15,019 nt of DNA from JBHPGW01 sp042569785 (GTDB lineage: Bacteria > Planctomycetota > Phycisphaerae > Sedimentisphaerales > Anaerobacaceae): NCBI GenBank assembly GCA_042569785.1, contig JBHPGW010000060.1, positions 1 to 15,019 of the forward strand, given 5' to 3'. Below, in pieces: positions 7,529 through 14,871 of the stretch. Each line of letters opens with the position of its first letter. Position 1 is the stretch's first letter. A program made the translations under genes and the position numbers. A model generated the notes under the pieces. It was not told the DNA's origin and ran no database searches. It saw only the letters and a list, made by a program, of their open reading frames with translations.

Positions 7529-9733
7529 TTATAACATTCCTGGGCCGATGATTTTGGTTTTTTTGAGTCGGCCGGTCTTTAAGTTGTATTTAATGCCTGG
7601 AGTTAATGCGCCGTTTAACAGGGCAGGTTGCGACTCGCTGCCCCATAAGTCTATCATGTTACTTTCGGCATTATAGAAGAATTCGCTTGCGATGATGTCA
7701 ACAGGCTTGGCGTTTCTTTTTGTAGTGTCGGGGTCCTCATGGTAAGTTACGCCGCCAGAGGCATGTAATGTTGAAAGTTTAGACTGACCGGTCGGGGTTT
7801 CCATGAAAAACGCTTCTATGTGGCTTGCGGTGGCTCTGGTCGTCTGGCCGTATTTGCCGTCAATTACAGGTAGGTACAATATTTCCATCTGGTTGTTTTT
7901 GGCGTCGGCGATGAGTTTATTATCACGTGAGAAATATTCCAGTCGATCGAAGCCTTCGATGACAGTGTAACAAGGTTTTTTAAAGCTGAATTTTTCTTCT
8001 TTAGTATCAGGTGTGATGATACTGGAATTGTCAACGACTATATTGCCGGGCCCTGTGGCGATAAAGATTTCATTTTTCGGGTCGTAATCAAACTTGAGGC
8101 ACTTTAATTCGACGCCGCTGAGTAATTTTTCGTCAGCTTTTTTTACCGAAGCCAGTCTTACAATTCCGCCATCGGCAGTGATATGTTTTAGCTGCGAAGC
8201 AGTTGATGAACTCTCGGCAGTGTTTTGGTCTGTTAGATCGATCTGTAGTCTCGGCGAGGAGAGAGTGTGTTTTTGGAGGATAGCGTTTTCGTATCGAAGC
8301 ATTTTCGCGACACAATCGCCCTTAAAGACGACCTGGTTGCGGTCGGGGTAATGGGTTATAGTTTTCTTAGCGGTTACTTTGACCGGAAGGATTTTTTTGC
8401 TGTCATTCGCGTCGTCGGCTGTGTCTTCTACGTAAAAGGTAAGTTCAGATTTTCCTCGGGCAATTGTATTTTCGGTGTCCGCGTAATGTTCGATAGTTCG
8501 AGTGAGGAATGTGGTTCTGCCGTTGGCGTCGGCGATAGTTGGTGTGGTTTTATTGGCAGGTCTTTGCCGCAGTCCCCATGTGTCAAAATCTTCATGGGTC
8601 AATGAAGAGTCCATCGGGGTGATTAGCATTCCGCTGTCACAGGTTAGGAAGGTCGTTTCCGGTTTATCGACGGGTTTTTCGGTAATTTCAATATTGATTT
8701 CGGGAGTTTGAATCGGCGGGTCTTTAGAAGGTTTTGCGGTTGATGTAGTATTTTCGTCAGGCTTTGTGTCGGCTGGTTCGATCTCAACGGTTTTGTCGCT
8801 GGAAGAATCTGTGGACTGGATATTATTGATAACGAGCTTGTCGGCAAAGACCAGTTGCTCGGGTGCGTCTATGGCGACGTTTCCCTTCATTGTACATTTA
8901 TATTTTGTGACGGTTTTCTTTTCAGGTGCAGTGGCACTTGCGGTTTGCGTTTCGGTTTCAGGTTGGACTGCCGGTGTCGTCGGCGATATTATTGCTTCTG
9001 AAGAATTTTCGTTAGCAGGGGTTTGTTGTGTTGGCGGTTGTTTTGCAACGGCGGGGGCGTTAGTATCCTGTTGTTCGTTTGTTTGTATTAGCAACTCATA
9101 GAGATGGACAATTCTTAGGAATTCAAGTTTGTCAGTCTCATCGTTATAGACCAGTTCCATTGCTTTAGCGGACATCTTTATATTCTGGCTGACGAAATCG
9201 ACCGGGCCGTCAGTTCTAAACAGTGACATTTCACTAATGAAAACAAGGTCGTCGAGATAGATGAAGCTTTCTTTTACACTGCTGCTGTCTGTAGGTATAA
9301 TGTGAATAACGACATTGCCTGTAAGGGTTCCTTCTTTTGGCGAAGGTGGGTTTGCATCTGATTCAAGGAGTATGTTTCCGGTCTCAGCGGTGACTCGGCA
9401 TGTAAGGTTGTTGCGGAAGATGTCCATGAATGGCTTCTCGATATCCCATGCGTTCCCTTCTTTGTGCAGAAGTTTTTCGAATCCCCATTTTCGTCTTAGC
9501 TGCCTTGTGTTTTCATCGAGGTCGGTGAATACTGCCTTTTGCACCTGGCCGATGCCGATGTCTGCGACGTTTCCGATCTGCGAGTTGAAATCGACGACAT
9601 CTGTAGGCGGGCCTGCGACAGATTCGATATTAATGTCAGGTCCTTTATTTATCAGGTTGTAGAGGAGGAAGAGAGCGACTAAAACGCCGAGAGAAATAAG
9701 CCATACGCGAATTTTTCGAGATTCGATCTTCAT
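7529..9733 (-). CDS. lptC: large LptC/OstA-like LPS export protein
   Basis: Predicted inner-membrane-anchored periplasmic protein of LPS transport, 734 aa. One N-terminal transmembrane segment (10-28) follows a basic MKIESRKIR start, and the rest is periplasmic and beta-rich. Segments such as LTGNVVIHI, CTMKGNVAIDAPEQLVFADKLVI (280-302), VVFKGDCVAKM and ITADGGIV read like repeated LptA/LptC (OstA) beta-jellyroll strands. Two low-complexity Pro/Thr/Glu/Ser linkers (about 217-274 and 307-360) split the protein into at least three blocks. Ordinary LptC and LptA are each about 190 aa, so this is three to four times the usual size and may combine both roles. It follows kdsC by 3 nt in the order kdsD-kdsC-lptC known from Enterobacteria, which is the main support for the name. 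It has no strong ribosome-binding site, suggesting coupling to kdsC. No lptA or lptB is seen nearby. Confidence 0.72.
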   Translation of the reverse strand: MKIESRKIRVWLISLGVLVALFLLYNLINKGPDINIESVAGPPTDVVDFNSQIGNVADIGIGQVQKAVFTDLDENTRQLRRKWGFEKLLHKEGNAWDIEKPFMDIFRNNLTCRVTAETGNILLESDANPPSPKEGTLTGNVVIHIIPTDSSSVKESFIYLDDLVFISEMSLFRTDGPVDFVSQNIKMSAKAMELVYNDETDKLEFLRIVHLYELLIQTNEQQDTNAPAVAKQPPTQQTPANENSSEAIISPTTPAVQPETETQTASATAPEKKTVTKYKCTMKGNVAIDAPEQLVFADKLVINNIQSTDSSSDKTVEIEPADTKPDENTTSTAKPSKDPPIQTPEINIEITEKPVDKPETTFLTCDSGMLITPMDSSLTHEDFDTWGLRQRPANKTTPTIADANGRTTFLTRTIEHYADTENTIARGKSELTFYVEDTADDANDSKKILPVKVTAKKTITHYPDRNQVVFKGDCVAKMLRYENAILQKHTLSSPRLQIDLTDQNTAESSSTASQLKHITADGGIVRLASVKKADEKLLSGVELKCLKFDYDPKNEIFIATGPGNIVVDNSSIITPDTKEEKFSFKKPCYTVIEGFDRLEYFSRDNKLIADAKNNQMEILYLPVIDGKYGQTTRATASHIEAFFMETPTGQSKLSTLHASGGVTYHEDPDTTKRNAKPVDIIASEFFYNAESNMIDLWGSESQPALLNGALTPGIKYNLKTGRLKKTKIIGPGML

Positions 9734-9736
9734 GTG

Positions 9737-10258
9737 TTAAGGTAAGTATCTTTCCATAATTTCCTGCCATTGGCCAGTACTTTTTAGTATGTGTTCGATC
9801 ACTTCCCTGACGGCGGCTTTACCTCCCGGCCGAGTGGTTACGAAATCGGCGTATTGCTTAACTTCATCGATAGCGTTAGCGACAGCTACGCCGAAACCGG
9901 CGTATTGTATTACCGGTAAATCGGGCAGGTCGTCTCCGATGTAAGCGATGTTCTCGGGTGTCAGGTTGAGTTTGTCTGTGAGTTTTTTCAGTTCGGGGAG
10001 TTTGTAGTGTGCGTTCTGAATGCAAAAATCTATATCGAGCTGATCGGCTCTTATTTTTGTTGGAGCCGATTCTCTGCCGCTTAAAAAAGCGACTTTCAAG
10101 CCCGTTCGCTGCCACATTCTGATTCCGTGTCCGTCGAGCGTGTTGAAAGCTTTGCTCTCGGAGCCGTCAGCGTTGATTATCAGTGTCCCATCAGTCAGGA
10201 CGCCGTCAACGTCAAGTACGAGCAGTTTTATTTTTTCGAGATTGGGTTTTTTTTTCAT
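9737..10258 (-). CDS. kdsC: 3-deoxy-D-manno-octulosonate 8-phosphate phosphatase
   Basis: Hydrolyses Kdo-8-phosphate to Kdo in the cytoplasm, the last step before CMP activation for lipid A-core assembly. At 173 aa it is the standard length of this capless HAD phosphatase. Motif I is LDVDGVLTDG (D16 nucleophile, D18 acid/base), SGRES lies at 60-64, motif III/IV GDDLPDLP at 108-115, and the family-specific C-terminal TTRPGGKAAVREVIE at 131-145. The ATG at 10256-10258 abuts the stop codon of kdsD with zero spacing and has no clear ribosome-binding site, so it is probably translated by coupling. The second to fourth codons are a run of nine A. Confidence 0.95.
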   Translation of the reverse strand: MKKKPNLEKIKLLVLDVDGVLTDGTLIINADGSESKAFNTLDGHGIRMWQRTGLKVAFLSGRESAPTKIRADQLDIDFCIQNAHYKLPELKKLTDKLNLTPENIAYIGDDLPDLPVIQYAGFGVAVANAIDEVKQYADFVTTRPGGKAAVREVIEHILKSTGQWQEIMERYLP

Positions 10259-11236
10259 TTAGCCAACGATTTTAATTGCGATAATGTCCTGCACGTCGAT
10301 CATACCAACGGGTTTTTCGTCGCTGTCGACTACTGGAAGTTCGTCAATTCTGAATTTATGGAACAGGGCGGTTGCTTCCGCGGCGAGGGCGTCGAGGCTG
10401 ATCCTTTTGCAGTTTGCGGTCATGATCTCGGCGACTTTACAGTCGAAGCCTTTAGAGCTTTTTTGGGTGATTAGTCTGCGAAGGTCGGCGTCGGTGATTA
10501 TGCCGGCTAATTTTCCATCGCTATCGACAACCATTACAGCACCGTGACGTTTGACGTCGCCTGTCTTTTCGAGCAGCTGCTTTATCGTGTCGGTAATCTC
10601 AACGAGGGGCAGCTTTTCTCCCGGCTTGAACATCATTGACTGCTCGACGGTCATAAGGGCAGCACCAAGTGAGCCGCCCGGATGGAACCTTACGTAATCT
10701 TCGACACCGAATTTGCGGGCCTTCATTACGGTAAAGCAAAGGGCGTCGCCGATAGCGAGCATACATGTGGTCGAGACACTGGGAGCTACGCCTAAGGGAC
10801 ATGCTTCTGTCTGTCTGCCCATGCACAGGACTATATCGCTGTATTTGCCCAGGGTCGAATTGTTGTCAGCGGTGATCGAGATTAGCTTGATGTCGAGCTG
10901 TTTGACCAGGTTTATCAGGCGGTTGACTTCGTCGGTTTCGCCGCCGTGACTCAGGACCAGGACGATGTCGTTTTGTCTTAGCCTGCCCAGGTCGCCGTGG
11001 ATCGCTTCTGCCGGATGGAGGAAATGGCTCGGGGTGCCGGTCGACGCCATCGTCGCCGAGATCTTCTCGCCGATGATGCCTGCTTTGCCGATCCCGCTTA
11101 TAATAACCGAGCCGGTACATTTATATATCATCTCAGCGGCTCTGGCAAAAGTCTCGTCAACGATGTCTGTCATGGCCCTTACACCGTCCGCTTCTGCGCC
11201 GATGACCGATCGTGCGTAATCAAGATCAAATTTCAC
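10259..11236 (-). CDS. kdsD: D-arabinose 5-phosphate isomerase (KdsD/KpsF)
   Basis: Interconverts ribulose 5-phosphate and arabinose 5-phosphate, the first committed step to Kdo; 325 aa, normal for the family. The N-terminal SIS domain carries GIGKAG (48-53), SHGGET (96-101), EACPLGVAPS (144-153) and HPGGSLG (185-191). Two CBS domains follow at about 203-260 and 268-322. The start is a GTG at 11234-11236, preceded by AAGGA with a 4-nt spacer and a second AGGAG a little further up. The gene opens the tight kdsD-kdsC-lptC cluster. A 133-nt gap separates it from the upstream RNase gene, so it may have its own promoter; a TATAAA lies about 30 nt upstream without a convincing -35 box. Confidence 0.95.
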   Translation of the reverse strand: MKFDLDYARSVIGAEADGVRAMTDIVDETFARAAEMIYKCTGSVIISGIGKAGIIGEKISATMASTGTPSHFLHPAEAIHGDLGRLRQNDIVLVLSHGGETDEVNRLINLVKQLDIKLISITADNNSTLGKYSDIVLCMGRQTEACPLGVAPSVSTTCMLAIGDALCFTVMKARKFGVEDYVRFHPGGSLGAALMTVEQSMMFKPGEKLPLVEITDTIKQLLEKTGDVKRHGAVMVVDSDGKLAGIITDADLRRLITQKSSKGFDCKVAEIMTANCKRISLDALAAEATALFHKFRIDELPVVDSDEKPVGMIDVQDIIAIKIVG

Positions 11237-11332
11237 CTGTCCTTGGCTCCTGAAACAGCGTTTATAATTTGTTTAAATTCGCCAACAGTATGGCCTAACC
11301 GGTGAGTTGAGTCAAGCAGAAAAAAGGGGAAT

Positions 11333-11361
11333 AAGAGCATAAGTGTACAAGAGCTTAAGTG
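11333..11361. repeat. imperfect 13-nt direct repeat
   Basis: AAGAGCATAAGTG (11333-11345) and AAGAGCTTAAGTG (11349-11361), one mismatch, 16-nt period, just beyond the 3' end of the RNase E/G gene. It is simple-repeat intergenic sequence, similar in style to the GTGAAGCGT copies near 3800. Confidence 0.5.
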
Positions 11362-11369
11362 CGTAGGTG

Positions 11370-12932
11370 TTATAGTTTTACTTTGCTGCCTTGGTCGTTG
11401 TAGTAGATCAGGTTATGTTTTTCGCTGGCGTAATCTGATTCGGTGTGGATCGTTACGCGAATGTCGCTGGTCTGCTCTATCTGTGCGATCATGGCCCTTT
11501 TGTAGTTCTGTAGGTAGTCGGCAACCGCTGGAGATGTAAACAACTCGATCTGTTTGATATGCTTTCTCGAAGCCGCCAGGTTCAGTGTCCGAATGATCTC
11601 TATTGTCATTGACTCATGGCTCTTGACGATGCCTTTGCCTTTGCAATTTGGACATTCGAAATATGTCGAGGATTGCAGTGAAGGTCTCATTCTCTGCCTT
11701 GTCATTTCTATAACGCCGAACCTGCTTATCTTGAGGATCTTCGAACGAGCCCGGTCGTTTTTGCCCGCGGCTCGGAATGTCTTTTCCACATCTCTGCGAT
11801 GCTTCTCTGTTCTCATGTCAATGAAATCACAAATTATCAGTCCGCCAAGGTCACGCAGTCTCAGTTGTCTGGCGATCTCATCAGCTGCTTCGAGATTGAT
11901 CTTGTATGCGGTTAGTTCGGCGCTTTTCTGCTTGCGGTATCTGCCGCTGTTGACGTCTATGGCGACGAGCGCCTCGGTCTGCTCGATTACGATCGAGCCA
12001 CCGACTTTTAAGGGTACCGTGCGCGACTGGATACTGGTGATCTCTTCCTCGATCTTGTATTTGTGGAAGAGTGGTATTTTTGATTCGTAGAGATGTACCC
12101 TGCGACCGAGTCTTGGCGTGGCGATCGCGAGGAAGTCCTTTATCCTGCGTACGACGCCTGGTGAATCGCAAATAATTTTGGTTATCGTTGAGTTAAAGAC
12201 GTCTCGCAGTGTTCTGATGATCAGGTCGGATTCCTGGTAGAGTACGCATGGTGTTTTGTCAGCCTTGATCCTTTTCTCGATGATCTTCCATAGCCTTTCG
12301 AGGTATCGCAGGTCCTTTTGTATTTCCCTTTTTGAGCATCCCTGGCCTGCGGTTCTGATGATAAAGCCAGCATCGGAAGATGGCTTCATCTCGGCGAATA
12401 ATTCTCGCAGTCTTTTTCTTTCGTCTTCGTCATCGATTTTGTGTGAGACGCCATGTTTTTTCATCCATGGCATCATGACCAGATACTTTCCGGGCATTGC
12501 CAGGTAAGTGCTAAGTGTCGGGCCCTTGGTGTTTATTCCTTCTTTGGTTAGCTGGACGATCAGCTCCTGGCCGTTGCGCAGAGTATTCTGTATAGGTTGA
12601 CGCTGCTTTAACGCTTTTCTTTTGCCGATGTTTTCCGAAAGCTCTTCATTAGTTTTGGTTTTGGTTTTGGATTTGGATTTGGATTTGGTTTTTGGGAAAT
12701 ATTTTGGGTGCAGGTCGCTGACGTGTAAAAAGCCGTTCTTTCCGTTGCCGAAATCTATGAACGCCGCCTGTATTCCTGACTCGATATTTACTACTTTGCC
12801 CTTGTAAATATTTCCGACTCGATTGTGCAGGCTTGGTCTTTCGATATACAACTCTTCGAGCTTGCCGTCTTCAATTATCGCAATCCTGCACTCGTCGCTT
12901 TCTGCGACGTTCACCAACATTTCTCTTGACAT
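11370..12932 (-). CDS. rng: ribonuclease E/G
   Basis: Endoribonuclease of the RNase E/G family, 520 aa, for rRNA maturation and mRNA turnover. It has an S1 domain (about 36-130, NRVGNIYKGKVVNI...GFLHVSDLHP), an RNase H-like/5'-sensor region and the DNase I-like catalytic domain. The catalytic aspartates are D326 (AIDVNSGR) and D369 (CDFIDM), spaced 43 residues as in E. coli D303/D346. The zinc-link CPNC is C427/C430, again at the E. coli distance. There is no long RNase E-type C-terminal scaffold, so RNase G is the better name. A Lys-rich KTKSKSKS insert (81-94) interrupts the S1 domain. The ATG at 12930-12932 has AAGGGG with an 8-nt spacer. It lies 43 nt after the DUF2344 gene, a pairing seen in many bacteria. 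Confidence 0.95.
   Translation of the reverse strand: MSREMLVNVAESDECRIAIIEDGKLEELYIERPSLHNRVGNIYKGKVVNIESGIQAAFIDFGNGKNGFLHVSDLHPKYFPKTKSKSKSKTKTKTNEELSENIGKRKALKQRQPIQNTLRNGQELIVQLTKEGINTKGPTLSTYLAMPGKYLVMMPWMKKHGVSHKIDDEDERKRLRELFAEMKPSSDAGFIIRTAGQGCSKREIQKDLRYLERLWKIIEKRIKADKTPCVLYQESDLIIRTLRDVFNSTITKIICDSPGVVRRIKDFLAIATPRLGRRVHLYESKIPLFHKYKIEEEITSIQSRTVPLKVGGSIVIEQTEALVAIDVNSGRYRKQKSAELTAYKINLEAADEIARQLRLRDLGGLIICDFIDMRTEKHRRDVEKTFRAAGKNDRARSKILKISRFGVIEMTRQRMRPSLQSSTYFECPNCKGKGIVKSHESMTIEIIRTLNLAASRKHIKQIELFTSPAVADYLQNYKRAMIAQIEQTSDIRVTIHTESDYASEKHNLIYYNDQGSKVKL
12653..12688. repeat. in-frame hexanucleotide tandem repeat
   Basis: Six consecutive 6-nt units (three TTTTGG then three ATTTGG) encode, on the minus strand, the alternating Lys-Ser/Lys-Thr tract at residues 82-94 of the RNase E/G. 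Unit number changes would add or remove two residues without a frameshift. Confidence 0.8.
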
Positions 12933-12975
12933 ACAATTTACCCCTTGTTTCGTTTTACACGGCTCTTATTCGGCG

Positions 12976-13641
12976 TTATGTCGACAGCCATTGAACATTT
13001 GTTCTTTTGACCGGAGCCGCTAATTTTTCGTTATCTAAATCCAGCATGCTGATAATTTCATCAACTCTTATCGAGCCGGCTGGGCTGATTTTACATTTAA
13101 CTACTATGGCTTTATCTTTATGTTCGATTGATTCGATAAAACCTCTTACGTCTATGGTGCGAATCTTACCTTTGTTTCCTATCGGCCTTTTCAGGGTGAT
13201 AGTTTCGCTTGCCATCAATTTTTCAGACTTAGTTTTTAAAGATTGATTAAAAAAATCCGGCTCAACCTCAATTCGATAGTCGGCTTGAACCGGCTGAGGC
13301 GTCTTTTTTGTCTTTGCGATAGTCACTGAAATCAACTCTATGCCATTAGGCAATTGTTTTTCAAGAGCGGACTTGATCGTCTCGCACGGGTTTTCGTCAC
13401 CTATGGGTTTTTCAATCTGGAGACAGAGTAGGTCGTCATCGGTTTCGAGAGCGACGCTTCTGGGCAGCGGTAAAGACATTTTCGGACGTGGATTAAAGCC
13501 CTTGCTGTAAGCGTTTTTCAATTGAGCCCTGACGCATGCTCGTTGAAAAACATTGATAGTCTCAATGTGCGAGAGAAATCGCAGATTCCCATGAACCCGG
13601 AACTTAATAAGTGCCGAAATGGTTTCGGTCGGTACAATAAT
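12976..13641 (-). CDS. DUF2344/TIGR03936 radical-SAM-associated protein, probable ATT start
   Basis: Member of the DUF2344 family, usually found beside or fused to a B12-binding radical SAM protein (TIGR03960) and next to RNase G; molecular function unknown. The conserved N-terminus KFRVHGNLRFLSHIETINVFQRACVRA and then AYSKGFNPRPKMSLPLPRSVALE are both present in one frame. The first TTG in the frame (13521) falls between them and would delete the first conserved block. Upstream of KF (13605) and downstream of the in-frame stop at 13669-13671 there is no ATG, GTG or TTG. AAAGGGG (13656-13650) stands 8 nt before an ATT at 13641-13639, the same site and spacing as the following gene, so I place the start there (221 aa). 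No radical SAM partner is visible here. Confidence 0.82.
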   Translation of the reverse strand: MIVPTETISALIKFRVHGNLRFLSHIETINVFQRACVRAQLKNAYSKGFNPRPKMSLPLPRSVALETDDDLLCLQIEKPIGDENPCETIKSALEKQLPNGIELISVTIAKTKKTPQPVQADYRIEVEPDFFNQSLKTKSEKLMASETITLKRPIGNKGKIRTIDVRGFIESIEHKDKAIVVKCKISPAGSIRVDEIISMLDLDNEKLAAPVKRTNVQWLST

Positions 13642-13684
13642 ACGGCTATCCCCTTTAACATGACGGGTTTATTAATATATTGTA

Positions 13685-13713
13685 ATACTATGATGTTGGG
13701 GGCAATAAAACAA
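13685..13713 (-). promoter_or_regulatory. promoter of the DUF2344-rng unit
   Basis: Minus-strand TTGTTT (13713-13708) and TAGTAT (13690-13685) with a 17-nt spacer. Transcription would begin near 13678, giving a leader of about 37 nt that includes the AAAGGGG ribosome-binding site. Moderate match to consensus. Confidence 0.4.
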
Positions 13714-13770
13714 GTTTTTTTTCAAAATGGCAGTTTTGTGCTTTCTAAGGCAATTTAATCAAATAATTGT

Positions 13771-13799
13771 TTGTTGATTTCACTGCCGGAGGGTATAAT
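13771..13799 (+). promoter_or_regulatory. promoter with perfect -10, overlapping the siroheme gene start
   Basis: TATAAT at 13794-13799, exact -10 consensus, with TTGTTG 17 nt upstream (13771-13776). Transcription would start about 7 nt downstream, at or next to the ATG at 13806, implying a leaderless mRNA. GGAGGG at 13788-13793 would then lie inside the promoter rather than in the message. Confidence 0.5.
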
Positions 13800-13805
13800 T
13801 TAGTT

Positions 13806-14444
13806 ATGGCTAAGTATCCTGTATTTCTCGAACTGGATAGTCGCCGTGCTGTTGTAGTAGGGGGCGGAAAAGTCGCTATGCGAAAGGTTCAGTCGCTTCT
13901 TGCTGCCGGGGCGCGTGTGGTTGTGGTAGGCAAAAAGATCGACGAGACACTGGTCGAACTTTGTCAAAAGAACAATGCCGAGTTGATCAAATCGAAGTAT
14001 TTAAAAGAGTATCTGGCAGGGGCAGTTATTGTTATAGCCGCGACGAATAACAGTGAGCTTAATAAACAGATATATAAGGATTGCCAGACACTGGAAATAT
14101 TGTGCAATGCTGTAGATGAGCCGGAACTGTGTGACTTTTTTGTGCCGGCGATTGTTCAGCGAGGCGATCTTCAGATAGCTATCGGTACGCAAGGGTGTTG
14201 CCCAGCTTATGCGGGCCATCTTCGCAAAAAGCTGGAAAAGGTAATTACCGAAGATCACGGCCGATTTTTAAATGAGCTTGGGACGCTTCGTGAGAAAATA
14301 ATCCATTCGCTGCCGGAATCGATCAACCGCAAAGCTCTGCTGGGACATCTGGTCGATGAAGAGTCTTTCAAGTATTTTATCGAGAACGGCCCTGATGCCT
14401 GGCGTCAGAGATCGCAGAAAATGATAGACGAGTATCAGGGCTGA
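13806..14444 (+). CDS. precorrin-2 dehydrogenase / sirohydrochlorin ferrochelatase (CysG N-domain type)
   Basis: Single-domain siroheme synthase homologue, 212 aa, expected to oxidise precorrin-2 to sirohydrochlorin with NAD and possibly insert iron, for siroheme or the alternative haem route. A Rossmann motif VVVGGGKVAMRKVQSLLAAGARV (16-38) is followed by AATNNSELN, NAVDEPELCDFFVPAIVQRGDLQIAIG (101-127) and a helical dimerisation tail. D104 aligns without gaps to the catalytic Asp of CysG. The usual GGKSP or GGTSP loop reads QGCCP here (129-133). I start at the ATG at 13806 because homologues begin with the short MxxYPxFLxL; the frame is open upstream to 13767. No methyltransferase domain is fused and no hem or ccs neighbour follows. 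Confidence 0.9.
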   Translation: MAKYPVFLELDSRRAVVVGGGKVAMRKVQSLLAAGARVVVVGKKIDETLVELCQKNNAELIKSKYLKEYLAGAVIVIAATNNSELNKQIYKDCQTLEILCNAVDEPELCDFFVPAIVQRGDLQIAIGTQGCCPAYAGHLRKKLEKVITEDHGRFLNELGTLREKIIHSLPESINRKALLGHLVDEESFKYFIENGPDAWRQRSQKMIDEYQG

Positions 14445-14476
14445 TGGTTAGATATTCAGATTGGGCAGTGTGGAAA

Positions 14477-14806
14477 CTAAGCGACTATCTTATCGATCGT
14501 TATCCGCAGATATTTTTGTCGATGTCCGATGCGTGTTTTGCTGTTCTTTCGTCTGCGGAAATGTGTCGGATAGAGCTTTGGGCCCTTAACGAGGGCATCT
14601 TCAGCGGTTTCCTTGAACGACGCGATAACCTTGGCGCCCTCTATATATGGTTTGCCGATCTTTGCCTGCTTTTCGTCGCCGATAAAGAGAACCTTGTCCA
14701 GTTCGATCGTTCTGGCGTCGTCGGCGACGTCGGTTAATTCTATATTCAAGCTGTCGCCCTGAGCGACTTTATATTGCTTTCCACCTTGTTCAATTATCGC
14801 GTACAT
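14477..14806 (-). CDS. rplU: 50S ribosomal protein L21
   Basis: Large-subunit ribosomal protein L21 (bL21), 109 aa, normal length. It starts MYAIIEQGGKQYKV and contains the family signature RRRKNSKTRIGHRQKYLRITIDKI near the C-terminus. The ATG at 14804-14806 is preceded by GGAG (14818-14815) with an 8-nt spacer. It is convergent with the siroheme gene, 32 nt apart. The usual partner rpmA (L27) does not follow it, so it appears monocistronic. Confidence 0.97.
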   Translation of the reverse strand: MYAIIEQGGKQYKVAQGDSLNIELTDVADDARTIELDKVLFIGDEKQAKIGKPYIEGAKVIASFKETAEDALVKGPKLYPTHFRRRKNSKTRIGHRQKYLRITIDKIVA

Positions 14807-14842
14807 CGTAAAAACTCCATAGCTATAGACTGAAAACCCAGA

Positions 14843-14871
14843 ATTCTACAGCCCCAAGCTGTGTTTGTAAA
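14843..14871 (-). promoter_or_regulatory. rplU: strong sigma70-type promoter of rplU
   Basis: On the minus strand, TTTACA (14871-14866) and TAGAAT (14848-14843), each 5 of 6 to consensus, with a 17-nt spacer. Transcription would start near 14836, leaving a leader of about 30 nt before the rplU ATG, consistent with a highly expressed ribosomal protein gene. Confidence 0.65.

Noticed and set aside
14444..14737. Plus-strand 97-codon frame whose ATG overlaps the siroheme gene's TGA
   Set aside because: It lies antisense to rplU, which is unmistakable, and its translation resembles no known protein. The overlapping ATGA is coincidental.
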